A stretch of 64,000 nt of DNA from Halorubrum sodomense (GTDB taxonomy: Archaea; Halobacteriota; Halobacteria; Halobacteriales; Haloferacaceae), in NCBI RefSeq assembly GCF_900111935.1, contig NZ_FOYN01000001.1, positions 372,001-436,000 of the forward strand. Reading direction: 5' to 3'. Made by a program: the position numbers and the translations under genes. Shown here in pieces: positions 53,331 to 62,062 of the stretch. How positions within the stretch are numbered: position 1 is the first letter of the stretch; every line of letters starts with the position of its first letter. Below the pieces are notes generated by a model. That model made no database searches. It was not told where the DNA came from and worked only from the letters and a program-made list of their open reading frames with translations.

Positions 53331-54305
53331 GTGACCGATTCGGATCCGACCGCGGCGGCGAGTCCGACGCCCGTGTCGGTGCTGCTGCCGACCGTCCGCT
53401 GGACCGACGCCTGCGACGAGGTCGCAGCACAGCTCCGGGGCCCGGGGGCGTTCCACGCCGAGGGCAGCGACGAGCTCCTCGTGATCTGCGACTCCCCGGA
53501 CGACCCCGTCGCGGACCGGCGCGGCGACCTCCCCGACCGGGTCCGCGTCCTGATCGCGGGCGAGCCCGAAGGGTGCTCCGGGAAGGCGAACGCGATAGCG
53601 GTCGGGATGGCGGCGGCCGCGAACGATCGGATCGCCTGGACCGACGACGACTTCCACCACCCGCCGGACTGGGTGGCGACGCTCGACGACGACTACGACC
53701 GGCAGGGGCCCACGACGGAGCTCCCGGTGTTCGTCGGGCCGGACCCGCTCGCCCGGCTGTTCGAGCCGGCGTACGTCATCGGCGGGACGCTCGCGGTGTT
53801 CGCGGCCGGGGTCGCGTGGGGCGGCGCGGTGATATTCGAGCGCGGCGACCTCCGCGACGGCGAGGCGGCGTTCCGCCGAGACCTCAGGCGGACGGTCAGC
53901 GACGACGGGACGCTCAGCGAGCACCTCGACGTGACCGCGGTCGACCGGACGCGACGCGTCCGAGCCGGCGGTTCGCTCCGCGGATCGCTGGAGCGGTTCG
54001 TCCGCTTCCTGTCGATCACCCGGCACCACGCGCCGGCGGCGACCGCGTTCAACGTCCTCTTCGGCGTCGTCATGGCCGCGATCTGTCTATTCGCACCGGT
54101 CGCCGGCGTGACCCTCGTCACGGCGCTCGCCGGCGTCGCCTACGCCCGGTTCGGGGTCCGGCGCGCGACGTTCCTGCTCGCGGCGCCCGGCGTGTTGATC
54201 GCCCCGCCGCTGATGGCGTACGCGTTCGCGCGCCGGACGTTCGTCTGGGGCGGCCGCCGCTACCGCTGGCGGTCGATGTTCGACGTCGAGGTCGAGCCGG
54301 TCTGA
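53331..54305 (+). CDS. GT2-type membrane glycosyltransferase
   Basis: The 324-residue protein has a GT-A fold start (SVLLPTVRWTDACDE), the GCSGKANAIAVGMAAA segment near residue 84 and the metal-binding DDDFHHPPDWVATLDDDYD near 104, then three membrane helices. It is like ceramide-glucosyltransferase-type GT2/GT21 proteins. The canonical QxxRW motif is not present; SITRHH near 226 may occupy the place. The GTG start is 32 bp after the HTTM gene, so a shared role in envelope glycolipids is possible. Confidence 0.8.
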   Translation: MTDSDPTAAASPTPVSVLLPTVRWTDACDEVAAQLRGPGAFHAEGSDELLVICDSPDDPVADRRGDLPDRVRVLIAGEPEGCSGKANAIAVGMAAAANDRIAWTDDDFHHPPDWVATLDDDYDRQGPTTELPVFVGPDPLARLFEPAYVIGGTLAVFAAGVAWGGAVIFERGDLRDGEAAFRRDLRRTVSDDGTLSEHLDVTAVDRTRRVRAGGSLRGSLERFVRFLSITRHHAPAATAFNVLFGVVMAAICLFAPVAGVTLVTALAGVAYARFGVRRATFLLAAPGVLIAPPLMAYAFARRTFVWGGRRYRWRSMFDVEVEPV

Positions 54306-54433
54306 GTCGGGGGACGATCGAGGCGGTCAGACGCGGCGGCGAGCGCGCGCCGAAACCGGCAAACGCTGCGAGCGCGACGCTCACGCCGAAAACGGCAGGC
54401 ACTTTAGGGGCCCAACTGAATCGGCGGACGTTC

Positions 54434-55696
54434 ATGAGCTACGATAAGGTCGACGTCCCCGACGACGGCGAAGCCATCACGCTCGCCGACGAGGAGACCG
54501 GCGAGCTGAACGTTCCGTCCAACCCGATCATCCCGATCATCCACGGCGACGGAATCGGCACCGACGTCGGGCCGGCCGCACAGCGGGTACTCGACGCAGC
54601 CGCCGAGGCGACGGGTCGATCCATCGCGTGGATGCGCGTCTACGCCGGCGGGAGCGCCCGCGAGATGTACGACGAGAACCTCCCCGAGGACACCGTCTCG
54701 GCCATCCGCGACCACCGCGTCGCGATCAAGGGCCCGCTGACGACGCCGGTCGGCGCCGGCTTCCGCTCGCTGAACGTCGCGCTCCGAAAGACGCTCGACC
54801 TCTACGCGAACGTCCGCCCGACGTACTACATCGAGGGCGTTCCGTCGCCGGTCAAGAGCCCGGAGGAGATGGACATGATCACCTTCCGTGAGAACACGGA
54901 GGACGTCTACGCCGGCATCGAGTGGGAGGCCGGCACCGACGAGGTCGAGGCGGTACGCGAGTTCCTCGAAGACGACATGGAGGTCGCCGACGTCATCCAC
55001 GACGGCCCGGTCGGCATCGGCGTCAAACCCATCTCCGAGTTCGGCTCGAAGCGCCTCATCCGCGAGGCGATCGACTACGCGGTCGCCAACGACCGCGACT
55101 CGGTCACCCTCGTCCACAAGGGGAACATCATGAAGTTCACCGAGGGCGCCTTCCGCGACTGGGGCTACGAGGTCGCCGAGGAGGAGTACGGCGAGGACGT
55201 GATCACGGAGGACCAGCTCTGGGACGAGTACGACGGCGAGCAGCCCGAGGGCACCGTCGTCGTCAACGACCGCATCGCGGACAACATGCTCCAGCAGCTG
55301 TTGACCCGCACCGACGAGTACTCGGTCATCGCGACGATGAACCTCAACGGCGATTACATGTCCGACGCCGCCGGCGCGCAGATCGGCGGGCTCGGCATCG
55401 CGCCCGGCATCAACCGCGGTCACGGTCGCTGTCTCGCCGAGCCCGTCCACGGCTCTGCGCCCAAGTACGCCGGCGAGGACAAGGTGAACCCCACCGCGAT
55501 GATCCTCTCGGGCCGCGAGATGCTCGACTACATCGGCTGGTCCGACGCCGCGGACCTCGTGCGCGACGCCGTCGAGGAGACGATCGCGTCCGGCCAGGTC
55601 ACCTACGACCTCCACCGGCAGATCGAGGGCGGCGAGAAGCTCGCGACGAGCGAGTTCGCGGACGCCGTCGTCGAGCAGATCGACGAGCTGGCGTAA
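54434..55696 (+). CDS. icd: Isocitrate dehydrogenase (NADP+)
   Basis: Icd oxidises isocitrate to 2-oxoglutarate and CO2 in the citric acid cycle. The 420-residue protein has IPIIHGDGIGTDVG near residue 33, KGPLTTPVGAGFRSLNVALRK near 99, TFRENTEDVYAG near 152 (isocitrate binding) and NLNGDYMSDAAGAQIGGLG near 305. Length is typical. The ATG at 54434 is supported by a ctttaggg box about 28 nt upstream. Confidence 0.98.
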   Translation: MSYDKVDVPDDGEAITLADEETGELNVPSNPIIPIIHGDGIGTDVGPAAQRVLDAAAEATGRSIAWMRVYAGGSAREMYDENLPEDTVSAIRDHRVAIKGPLTTPVGAGFRSLNVALRKTLDLYANVRPTYYIEGVPSPVKSPEEMDMITFRENTEDVYAGIEWEAGTDEVEAVREFLEDDMEVADVIHDGPVGIGVKPISEFGSKRLIREAIDYAVANDRDSVTLVHKGNIMKFTEGAFRDWGYEVAEEEYGEDVITEDQLWDEYDGEQPEGTVVVNDRIADNMLQQLLTRTDEYSVIATMNLNGDYMSDAAGAQIGGLGIAPGINRGHGRCLAEPVHGSAPKYAGEDKVNPTAMILSGREMLDYIGWSDAADLVRDAVEETIASGQVTYDLHRQIEGGEKLATSEFADAVVEQIDELA

Positions 55697-55737
55697 GCCT
55701 CGGCCGGCGGCGTCGACCTCGCGTTCAGCGACTTCCC

Positions 55738-55746
55738 TCGTTTTTC
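55738..55746 (+). terminator. T-rich terminator of icd
   Basis: A cgtttttcg run of five T lies about 43 nt after the icd stop codon and just before repeat copy C. Confidence 0.45.
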
Positions 55747-55772
55747 GACTGCGAGCGCGAGCGGCGTCTGTA

Positions 55773-56028
55773 CTTATAAACGGCAGTTGTCCGTAGATCG
55801 ACGGTGAACACCGCCGAAGCCCCTTTGAGCCCCGCCCAGCCGCACCGCACCGTACCTCACGCCTCCCCAGCCTCGTCACCGGACTACGTCCGGTTTCAAG
55901 CGAGAGCGAAGCTCTCGCCCTGTCGGTGGTTCGGAGCGGAGCGACGGACCACCGACTCCCTCGCGGGCTGGCTCGCGGCCGCCGCCGGCGGCCGCTCGCA
56001 GGCGCGCCGCCGCGGAGTTACATGTAAA
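55773..56028. repeat. Modular hairpin repeat, copy C
   Basis: This copy lies between the convergent icd and AsnC-type genes. It starts with cttataaac, then a 57-bp-type unit (cggtgaacaccgccgaagcc) fused directly to the core block, with no first slot. The second slot holds a perfect 7-bp hairpin (55878-55884/55888-55894), a perfect 8-bp hairpin (55900-55907/55911-55918) and an outer pair (55923-55930/55948-55955). The terminal block ends near tacatgtaa. It is in the same orientation as copy D. Confidence 0.85.
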
Positions 56029-56042
56029 CGGTCGCCGCTCGC

Positions 56043-56456
56043 CTACCCCAGCCGCTCGTCGAGGATGAGCCGCGTCTTCGTCGACTTGACCTCGTCCATC
56101 TCGCGGGCCTGCGTGATCAGCTCGTTGACCGCGCGGGTGTCGACCGCGTCGACGACGAGGACCACGTCCTCCTCGCCCGACACCTGCCAGACGAAGTCGA
56201 CCTCCTCCCACTCCACCATCCGCTGGCCGACCTCGTCGGTGTTGACGTTCATCTCCACCGAGATCTCGATCATCGCTTTCACGTTCCCGGTGCGGGTCGT
56301 GACCGTGAACCGCTCGATCACGCCCTCTTCGGTCATGCGGTCGACGCGGTTGCGCACGGTCCCCTCGGAGGTCCCCACCCGGTCCGCGATCTCCGTGTAG
56401 GGGGTCCGCGCGTCCCGTCGCAGGATCGAGAGGATCCGTCGGTCGAGGTCGTCCAT
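56043..56456 (-). CDS. AsnC/Lrp-family regulator divergent from carA
   Basis: The 137-residue protein has a winged helix-turn-helix (DLDRRILSILRRDARTPYTE, then IADRVGTSEGTVRNRVDRM) and a RAM domain (VDFVWQVSGEEDVVLVVDAV). The ATG at 56456 matches the family start MDDLDRRIL; the longer frame upstream is not. The divergent carA and two matching dyads in between suggest it controls carA and itself. Ligand is likely an amino acid or pyrimidine-pathway metabolite. Confidence 0.93.
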   Translation of the reverse strand: MDDLDRRILSILRRDARTPYTEIADRVGTSEGTVRNRVDRMTEEGVIERFTVTTRTGNVKAMIEISVEMNVNTDEVGQRMVEWEEVDFVWQVSGEEDVVLVVDAVDTRAVNELITQAREMDEVKSTKTRLILDERLG

Positions 56457-56489
56457 ACCCGATCCTCTCTCACCCGCCGCCTTACCCGT

Positions 56490-56553
56490 TACGAATATCG
56501 TAACGAACCTTCGAACGACGCATTTATTATCCACTACACGTACGTATCTCGTA
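56490..56553. promoter_or_regulatory. Paired 13-bp dyads flanking the carA promoter
   Basis: Site 1, TACGAATATCGTA (56490-56502), and site 2, TACGTATCTCGTA (56541-56553), share 11 of 13 positions and each has TACG/CGTA ends. Their centres are 51 bp apart, about five helical turns, with the carA TATA-like tttatta (56523-56529) between. Site 2 touches the carA ATG. This is the layout expected for cooperative binding by an Lrp-type protein, whose gene starts 34 bp from site 1. Confidence 0.7.
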
Positions 56554-57621
56554 ATGTCGGACGCCTACATCGCGCTGGCCGACGGACGCGTGCTCGAAGC
56601 GCGCGCCCGTGCGCCGGGGCGGACCCGCGGCGAACTGGTGTTCACGACCGCGTACACCGGCTACGAGGAGTCGCTCACCGACCCCTCCTACGCCGAACAG
56701 ATCCTCACCTTCTCGTACCCTCTCATCGGGAACTACGGCGTCCGAACCGAGCGGTTCGAGTCCGAGTCGGTCCAGCCGAACGCGGCGATCGCCCGCGAGC
56801 TGACCGACGATGTCGCCGAGTGGCTCACTGAGGAGGGCGCGCCCGCCGTCGACCACGTCGACACCCGCGAGATCGTCACCACGGTCCGCGAGGAGGGCGC
56901 GATGGCCTGCGGGATCGCCGCCGGCCCGGACGCGACCCCCGAGGACGCGGTCGAGGAGATGGAGGCGTGCGAGCCGATGAGCGACCACGTCGACATCGGC
57001 GCGCAGGTGTCCGTGACGGAGCCGACCGCCTACGAGGGGGACGGCGACGCCGACGTCGACGTGGCCCTGCTCGACTGCGGCGCGAAGGGCTCGATCGTCT
57101 CCTCGCTCACCGACCGCGGCGCGGACGTCCACGTCCTCCCGTACGACGCGACTCCCGAGGACGTGGCCGCCGTCGACCCCGACGTGCTCTTCGTCTCGAA
57201 CGGCCCCGGCGACCCGGAGAACTTCGTCGCCGCGCAGGACGTGGTCGACGAGTTCGCGGGCGAGGTGCCGCTGGCCGGCATCTGCCTCGGCCAGCAGGTG
57301 ATCACGAGCGCGCTCGGCGGCTCGACCGAGAAGATGGCGTTCGGCCACCGCGGCGTCAACCAGCCGGTCAAGGACCTCCGGACGGACAGAGTCGTGATGA
57401 CCACCCAAAACCACGGTTACACGGTCGACGACACCGGACCGTTGGAGGTGACGCAGGTGAACGTCAACGACGACACCGTCGAGGGGCTCGACAGCGAGGA
57501 ACTCGACGTGATCACCCGCCAGTACCACCCCGAGGCGAACCCCGGCCCGCACGACTCGCTCGGCTTCTTCGACGAGGTGCTCGATCTGGCCACCTCGTCG
57601 CGTCGAGTCGCGGCCGACTGA
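56554..57621 (+). CDS. carA: Carbamoyl-phosphate synthase small subunit
   Basis: CarA hydrolyses glutamine and passes ammonia to CarB for carbamoyl phosphate, used for arginine and pyrimidines. The 355-residue protein has GYEESLTDPSYAEQIL near residue 36, SNGPGDPEN near 212, the nucleophile Cys in AGICLGQQV near 243, and HPEANPGPHDS with the catalytic His and Glu near 325. CarB is not adjacent. The ATG at 56554 follows the second dyad directly. Confidence 0.97.
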   Translation: MSDAYIALADGRVLEARARAPGRTRGELVFTTAYTGYEESLTDPSYAEQILTFSYPLIGNYGVRTERFESESVQPNAAIARELTDDVAEWLTEEGAPAVDHVDTREIVTTVREEGAMACGIAAGPDATPEDAVEEMEACEPMSDHVDIGAQVSVTEPTAYEGDGDADVDVALLDCGAKGSIVSSLTDRGADVHVLPYDATPEDVAAVDPDVLFVSNGPGDPENFVAAQDVVDEFAGEVPLAGICLGQQVITSALGGSTEKMAFGHRGVNQPVKDLRTDRVVMTTQNHGYTVDDTGPLEVTQVNVNDDTVEGLDSEELDVITRQYHPEANPGPHDSLGFFDEVLDLATSSRRVAAD

Positions 57622-57771
57622 TCCCCGGCTGATCCCCGCTTCTACTCCCCGAGCCCTCCGACTGACCACTCGGAGTACCACCCGGCCGACGCCTGCGATG
57701 CCGTCTCCGTCCGCGTTCCGCGTTCGCTCCGGACCGGCGACGTTTTCTCCCGCCGCCTCGCACGGTGACGC

Positions 57772-58671
57772 GTGACAACCGAGATCCTGCTCACCAACGA
57801 CGACGGGATCGACGCCGTCGGGATCCGGGCGCTCGCGGACGCGCTCTCTCGCGACTACGACGTGACGGTCGTCGCGCCCGCGACGAACCAGTCCGGCGTC
57901 GGCGGCGCGCGCTCGTGGTGGGAAACGACGGTCGACTACACCGAGACGGACCGCGGCTACGCGGTCGAGGGGACCCCCGCTGACTGCGTCGCGGTCGCGG
58001 ACGTGGCGCTCGGGCTCGATCCCGACGCCGTCGTCTCCGGCTGCAACCACGGGCCGAACATCGGCGCGCACATCCTCGGCCAGTCCGGTACCGTCGGCGC
58101 CGCGATGGAGGCCTCCTTCCTCGGCACGCCCGCGATCGCAGTCTCGCTGTACGACCGCGGCAACCTCCCCGTGCCGCCGACGCTCGACAACGACGACTTC
58201 GCGGTCGCCGGCGAGGCGGTCGTCGACCTGCTCGACCGCGCGGAACGCGACGCCGGCGACGGAGCGGGCGGCGGCGACCTCGAACTTCCGTTCGGCGCCG
58301 ACGTGTTGAACGTCAACGTCCCCGCTGCCGACGACGAGGCGGCGGAGAATCCGACCTACCGGCTGACCGAGCCCGCTCGCGGCTTCGACGTGATCGAGTT
58401 CCGCCCGGGCGAGGAGGGGCCGGACGAGGAGAACGTCCCCGAGGGCTGGGAGTTCGGCGAGCGGCGCGGCGAGATGGGGATGGAGCTGCGCGACCGCTTC
58501 TGGCGCGAGTTCCTGCGGGGAAACGTCCAGGACGATCCCGGTTCGGACCGCCGCGCGGCCGTCGAGGGCGAGGTGAGCGTCTCACCGCTGTCGAGTTCAC
58601 GCGCCGTCGCGGGCGAGAAGACCGGATCCCTCATCGAACCGGCCCGCGGCGCCGAGCGAAGCGCCGACTGA
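57772..58671 (+). CDS. surE: 5'/3'-nucleotidase SurE
   Basis: SurE removes phosphate from nucleoside monophosphates. The 299-residue protein has ILLTNDDGIDAVGI at the start (metal-binding Asp pair), VVAPATNQSGVG near residue 39, and VVSGCNHGPNIGAHILGQSGTVGAA near 83. The C-terminus is longer than bacterial SurE. GTG start, since upstream in-frame residues are not conserved; a cgttttctc box lies about 28 nt before it. Confidence 0.95.
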   Translation: MTTEILLTNDDGIDAVGIRALADALSRDYDVTVVAPATNQSGVGGARSWWETTVDYTETDRGYAVEGTPADCVAVADVALGLDPDAVVSGCNHGPNIGAHILGQSGTVGAAMEASFLGTPAIAVSLYDRGNLPVPPTLDNDDFAVAGEAVVDLLDRAERDAGDGAGGGDLELPFGADVLNVNVPAADDEAAENPTYRLTEPARGFDVIEFRPGEEGPDEENVPEGWEFGERRGEMGMELRDRFWREFLRGNVQDDPGSDRRAAVEGEVSVSPLSSSRAVAGEKTGSLIEPARGAERSAD

Positions 58672-58680
58672 CGGATCGGC

Positions 58681-58731
58681 GTCGGCGGAAGGAGCGCGGT
58701 CGACTCGGTCGGCGGAAGGAGCGCGGTCGAC
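58681..58731. repeat. 24-bp direct repeat between convergent genes
   Basis: The 24-bp sequence starting gtcggcggaaggagcg occurs perfectly at 58681-58704 and 58708-58731, separated by 3 bp. It fills the space between the surE stop and the next, convergent, stop codon at 58733. Confidence 0.9.
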
Positions 58732-58732
58732 C

Positions 58733-58972
58733 TCAGCGCCGTCGCCGCGGCCGCCGCCCGCTGCCGGCGAACTCCGCCGCGAGCCGCCCGAGGTACCAGA
58801 CGACCACGAGACCGAGGAGGAACCCGGCCCCGGCCGCGGCCAGGAGCTGGACCGGCGTCGGGTCCAACTGGAGGGCGATAAGCGGCGGCGTGACCGTGAC
58901 GATCGCGAGCAGCACGAGCTTGACCTTCCGGTTCCCGGCCTCCCGCTCCGCCTCGGAGATGGGTCCTACCAC
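58733..58972 (-). CDS. Small two-helix membrane protein
   Basis: The 79-residue protein has a charged start, two membrane helices (about residues 17-36 and 42-63) and a basic end (GSGRRPRRRR). It resembles a family of small haloarchaeal membrane proteins without known function. The stop follows a direct repeat by one base. Confidence 0.7.
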   Translation of the reverse strand: MVGPISEAEREAGNRKVKLVLLAIVTVTPPLIALQLDPTPVQLLAAAGAGFLLGLVVVWYLGRLAAEFAGSGRRPRRRR

Positions 58973-59376
58973 CGCGCTCCCCCTCGCGTTCCGACGGCTC
59001 CCGGCGCGACGCTCATGCGTCTACCACGCCCCCGGCGACTATCAAGGCGACGAACCGGTTCGGTCCGTCCGGCGTCGACGCCCGCTTACCGCGGCGACCG
59101 ACCGTGCCTGTCGGGCCCGGTCGGTAAAAAGCGTCTCGACCGTTCACGGCGGTATCGGGGCGTTACCGGCGTGAACGGTCTCGGTCGTTTAAGCCCGTCC
59201 GACCGCTCGTGTCGAGTGCCCCTACCCGCCGTCCCGGGCCGACGCGGCGCGCCGCCGCGGCCGCCGCCCGCGCTCCGAGCGTGGCCCGCGGTGCCCGCCT
59301 CGCCCGCGCCGCTCCGGGACCAGCCCCTCCCCGCCGTTTCGCGGCGCTTTTGACCCGACCCCGACAAGCGACGCGC
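58973..59376. other. Long intergenic region before gltX
   Basis: The 404 bp hold no independent gene I can support. Notable items are the 43-bp inverted repeat at 59138-59180, a gtttaag TATA-like element at 59187-59193, and a very GC-rich segment (59215-59345) that is open in the gltX frame. A ctttt run at 59347-59351 lies about 28 nt before the gltX ATG and may be its closer promoter. Confidence 0.6.
59138..59180. promoter_or_regulatory. Large inverted repeat upstream of gltX
   Basis: Two 17-bp arms (59138-59154 and 59164-59180) are complementary except for one G-G position at 59149/59169, around a 9-nt loop. The outer 11 bp, gaccgttcacg paired with cgtgaacggtc, are perfect. It ends 7 bp before a gtttaag promoter element, a place suited to an operator. 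If transcribed it would form a strong hairpin. Confidence 0.75.
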
Positions 59377-61149
59377 ATGGACGACGAACTCCGCGAGCGC
59401 GTCGCGGCGGCCGGCGAGGCCGCGGCGCTTTACAACGCGCTCAAGCACGGCAGCGACCCGGACGTGGGCGCGATCATGGGCCCGATCATGGGCGAGAACC
59501 CCGAGTTCCGCCCGCACGGCGACGAGATTCCGGGCGTCCTCGCGCCGGTCGTCGACCGGGTCGGCGAGATGGACGAGGCCGAGCGACGGGAGCGGCTCGG
59601 CGAGCTCGCCCCAGAGAAGCTCGCGGAGCTGGAGATCGACGACGAGGCGGACGAGCACGTCCTCCCCGACCTCCCGAACGCCGAGGCCGGCGAGGTCGTG
59701 ATGCGCGCCGCGCCGAACCCGAACGGCCCGTGGCACGTCGGCCACGCGCGGATGCCCGCCGTCATCGGGACGTACAAGGAGCGCTACGACGGCGAGTTCA
59801 TCTGCCGGTTCGACGACACCGACCCGGAGACGAAGCGGCCCGACCTCGACGCGTACGACGCCATCTTGGAGGACATCGAGTACCTCGGCTTCGAGCCCGA
59901 CCGCGTGATTCGGGCCTCGGACCGGCTGGAGACGTACTACGACCACGCCCGCGAGCTGATCGACCTCGGGGGCGCGTACACCTGCTCGTGTTCCGGCGAG
60001 GCGTTCTCCGAGCTGAAGAACGCGGGCGAGGCGTGCCCGCACCGCGACAAGGACGTCGAGACGGTCCGCGAGGAGTTCGCGGCGATGGTCGACGGCGAGT
60101 ACGGCTCCGGGGAGATGGTCCTCCGCGTGAAGACCGACATCGAGCACAAGAACCCCGCGCTTCGCGACTGGGTCGCGTTCCGGATGATCGACACGCCGCA
60201 CCCGCGCGAGGAAGCCAGCGAGTACCGCTGCTGGCCCATGCTCGACTTCCAGTCCGGCGTCGACGACCACCTCACGGGCGTCACGCACATCATCCGCGGC
60301 ATCGACCTCCAGGACTCCGCGAAGCGCCAGCGGTTCGTCTACGACTACTTCGGCTGGGAGTACCCCGAGGTGCTCCACTGGGGTCACGTCCAGGTCGACG
60401 AGTACGACGTGAAGCTGTCGACGTCGACGATCAAGGAACTCATCGAGGACGGCGAGCTGACCGGCTGGGACGACCCCCGCGCGCCGACCATTCAATCGAT
60501 GCGTCGCCGCGGGATTCAGGGGCGGGCGCTCGTCGACTCGATGACCGATCTCGGGATGTCCACCTCCGACGTCGACCTCGCGATGTCGTCCGTCTACGCG
60601 AACAACCGCGACCTGGTCGACGACGGGGCGAACCGCTACTTCCTCGTGCGCGACCGCGAGGACGACCCCGCCGTGGAGCTGCCGATCGTCGACGGCGACG
60701 CGCCCGCGCCCGAGGCCGGCCACCCGCGGTTCCACCCCGAACACCCGGACCGGGGCGAGCGCGAGGTGCCAGCCGGCCGCGTCGTCGTCGAGTCCTCCGA
60801 CCTCCCGCCCGAGGGCGAGCGCGTCTGGCTGAAGGGGTACGGCCCCGTCCGCTACGAGGGCGACGAACTGGCCTTCCTCGACGCCGACATCGAGATCGTC
60901 CGCGAGGGCGACGTGGACGTGATCCACTGGGCGCCGGCCGAGGAGGGGCTCGACACCCTCCTGCGGACGGTCGACGGCGACGTGCGCGGGATCGCTGAGC
61001 CCGCGCTCGCGGACGTGGACCCCGATACGGTCGTCCAGTTCGTCCGCGTCGGCTTCGCCCGGATCGACGCGTTGGACTCTGAGGCGACCGACGAGGACGA
61101 CGGCCCGCACGGCTCCGAGGACCTCGTGGCGTACTACGCGCACCCGTAG
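59377..61149 (+). CDS. gltX: Glutamyl-tRNA synthetase, archaeal type
   Basis: This non-discriminating GluRS charges tRNA-Glu and probably tRNA-Gln, which is then amidated by GatDE. The 590-residue protein has an archaeal N-terminal domain, the HIGH motif NPNGPWHVGHARMP near residue 116, YTCSCSGEAFSELK near 205, and the KMSKS-equivalent DVKLSTSTIKEL near 345. The ATG at 59377 gives the usual start (MDDELRERVAAAGEAA). An in-frame GTG at 59209 would add 56 Arg/Ala/Pro-rich residues unlike the family. Confidence 0.96.
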   Translation: MDDELRERVAAAGEAAALYNALKHGSDPDVGAIMGPIMGENPEFRPHGDEIPGVLAPVVDRVGEMDEAERRERLGELAPEKLAELEIDDEADEHVLPDLPNAEAGEVVMRAAPNPNGPWHVGHARMPAVIGTYKERYDGEFICRFDDTDPETKRPDLDAYDAILEDIEYLGFEPDRVIRASDRLETYYDHARELIDLGGAYTCSCSGEAFSELKNAGEACPHRDKDVETVREEFAAMVDGEYGSGEMVLRVKTDIEHKNPALRDWVAFRMIDTPHPREEASEYRCWPMLDFQSGVDDHLTGVTHIIRGIDLQDSAKRQRFVYDYFGWEYPEVLHWGHVQVDEYDVKLSTSTIKELIEDGELTGWDDPRAPTIQSMRRRGIQGRALVDSMTDLGMSTSDVDLAMSSVYANNRDLVDDGANRYFLVRDREDDPAVELPIVDGDAPAPEAGHPRFHPEHPDRGEREVPAGRVVVESSDLPPEGERVWLKGYGPVRYEGDELAFLDADIEIVREGDVDVIHWAPAEEGLDTLLRTVDGDVRGIAEPALADVDPDTVVQFVRVGFARIDALDSEATDEDDGPHGSEDLVAYYAHP

Positions 61150-62046
<897 letters not shown>

Positions 62047-62062
62047 GTCGTCGTCTGCCCGC

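Noticed and set aside
59209-59352. SRP RNA or RNase P RNA in the GC-rich segment before gltX
   Set aside because: None of the conserved segments of these RNAs that I know are visible, and no tRNA-like B box is present.
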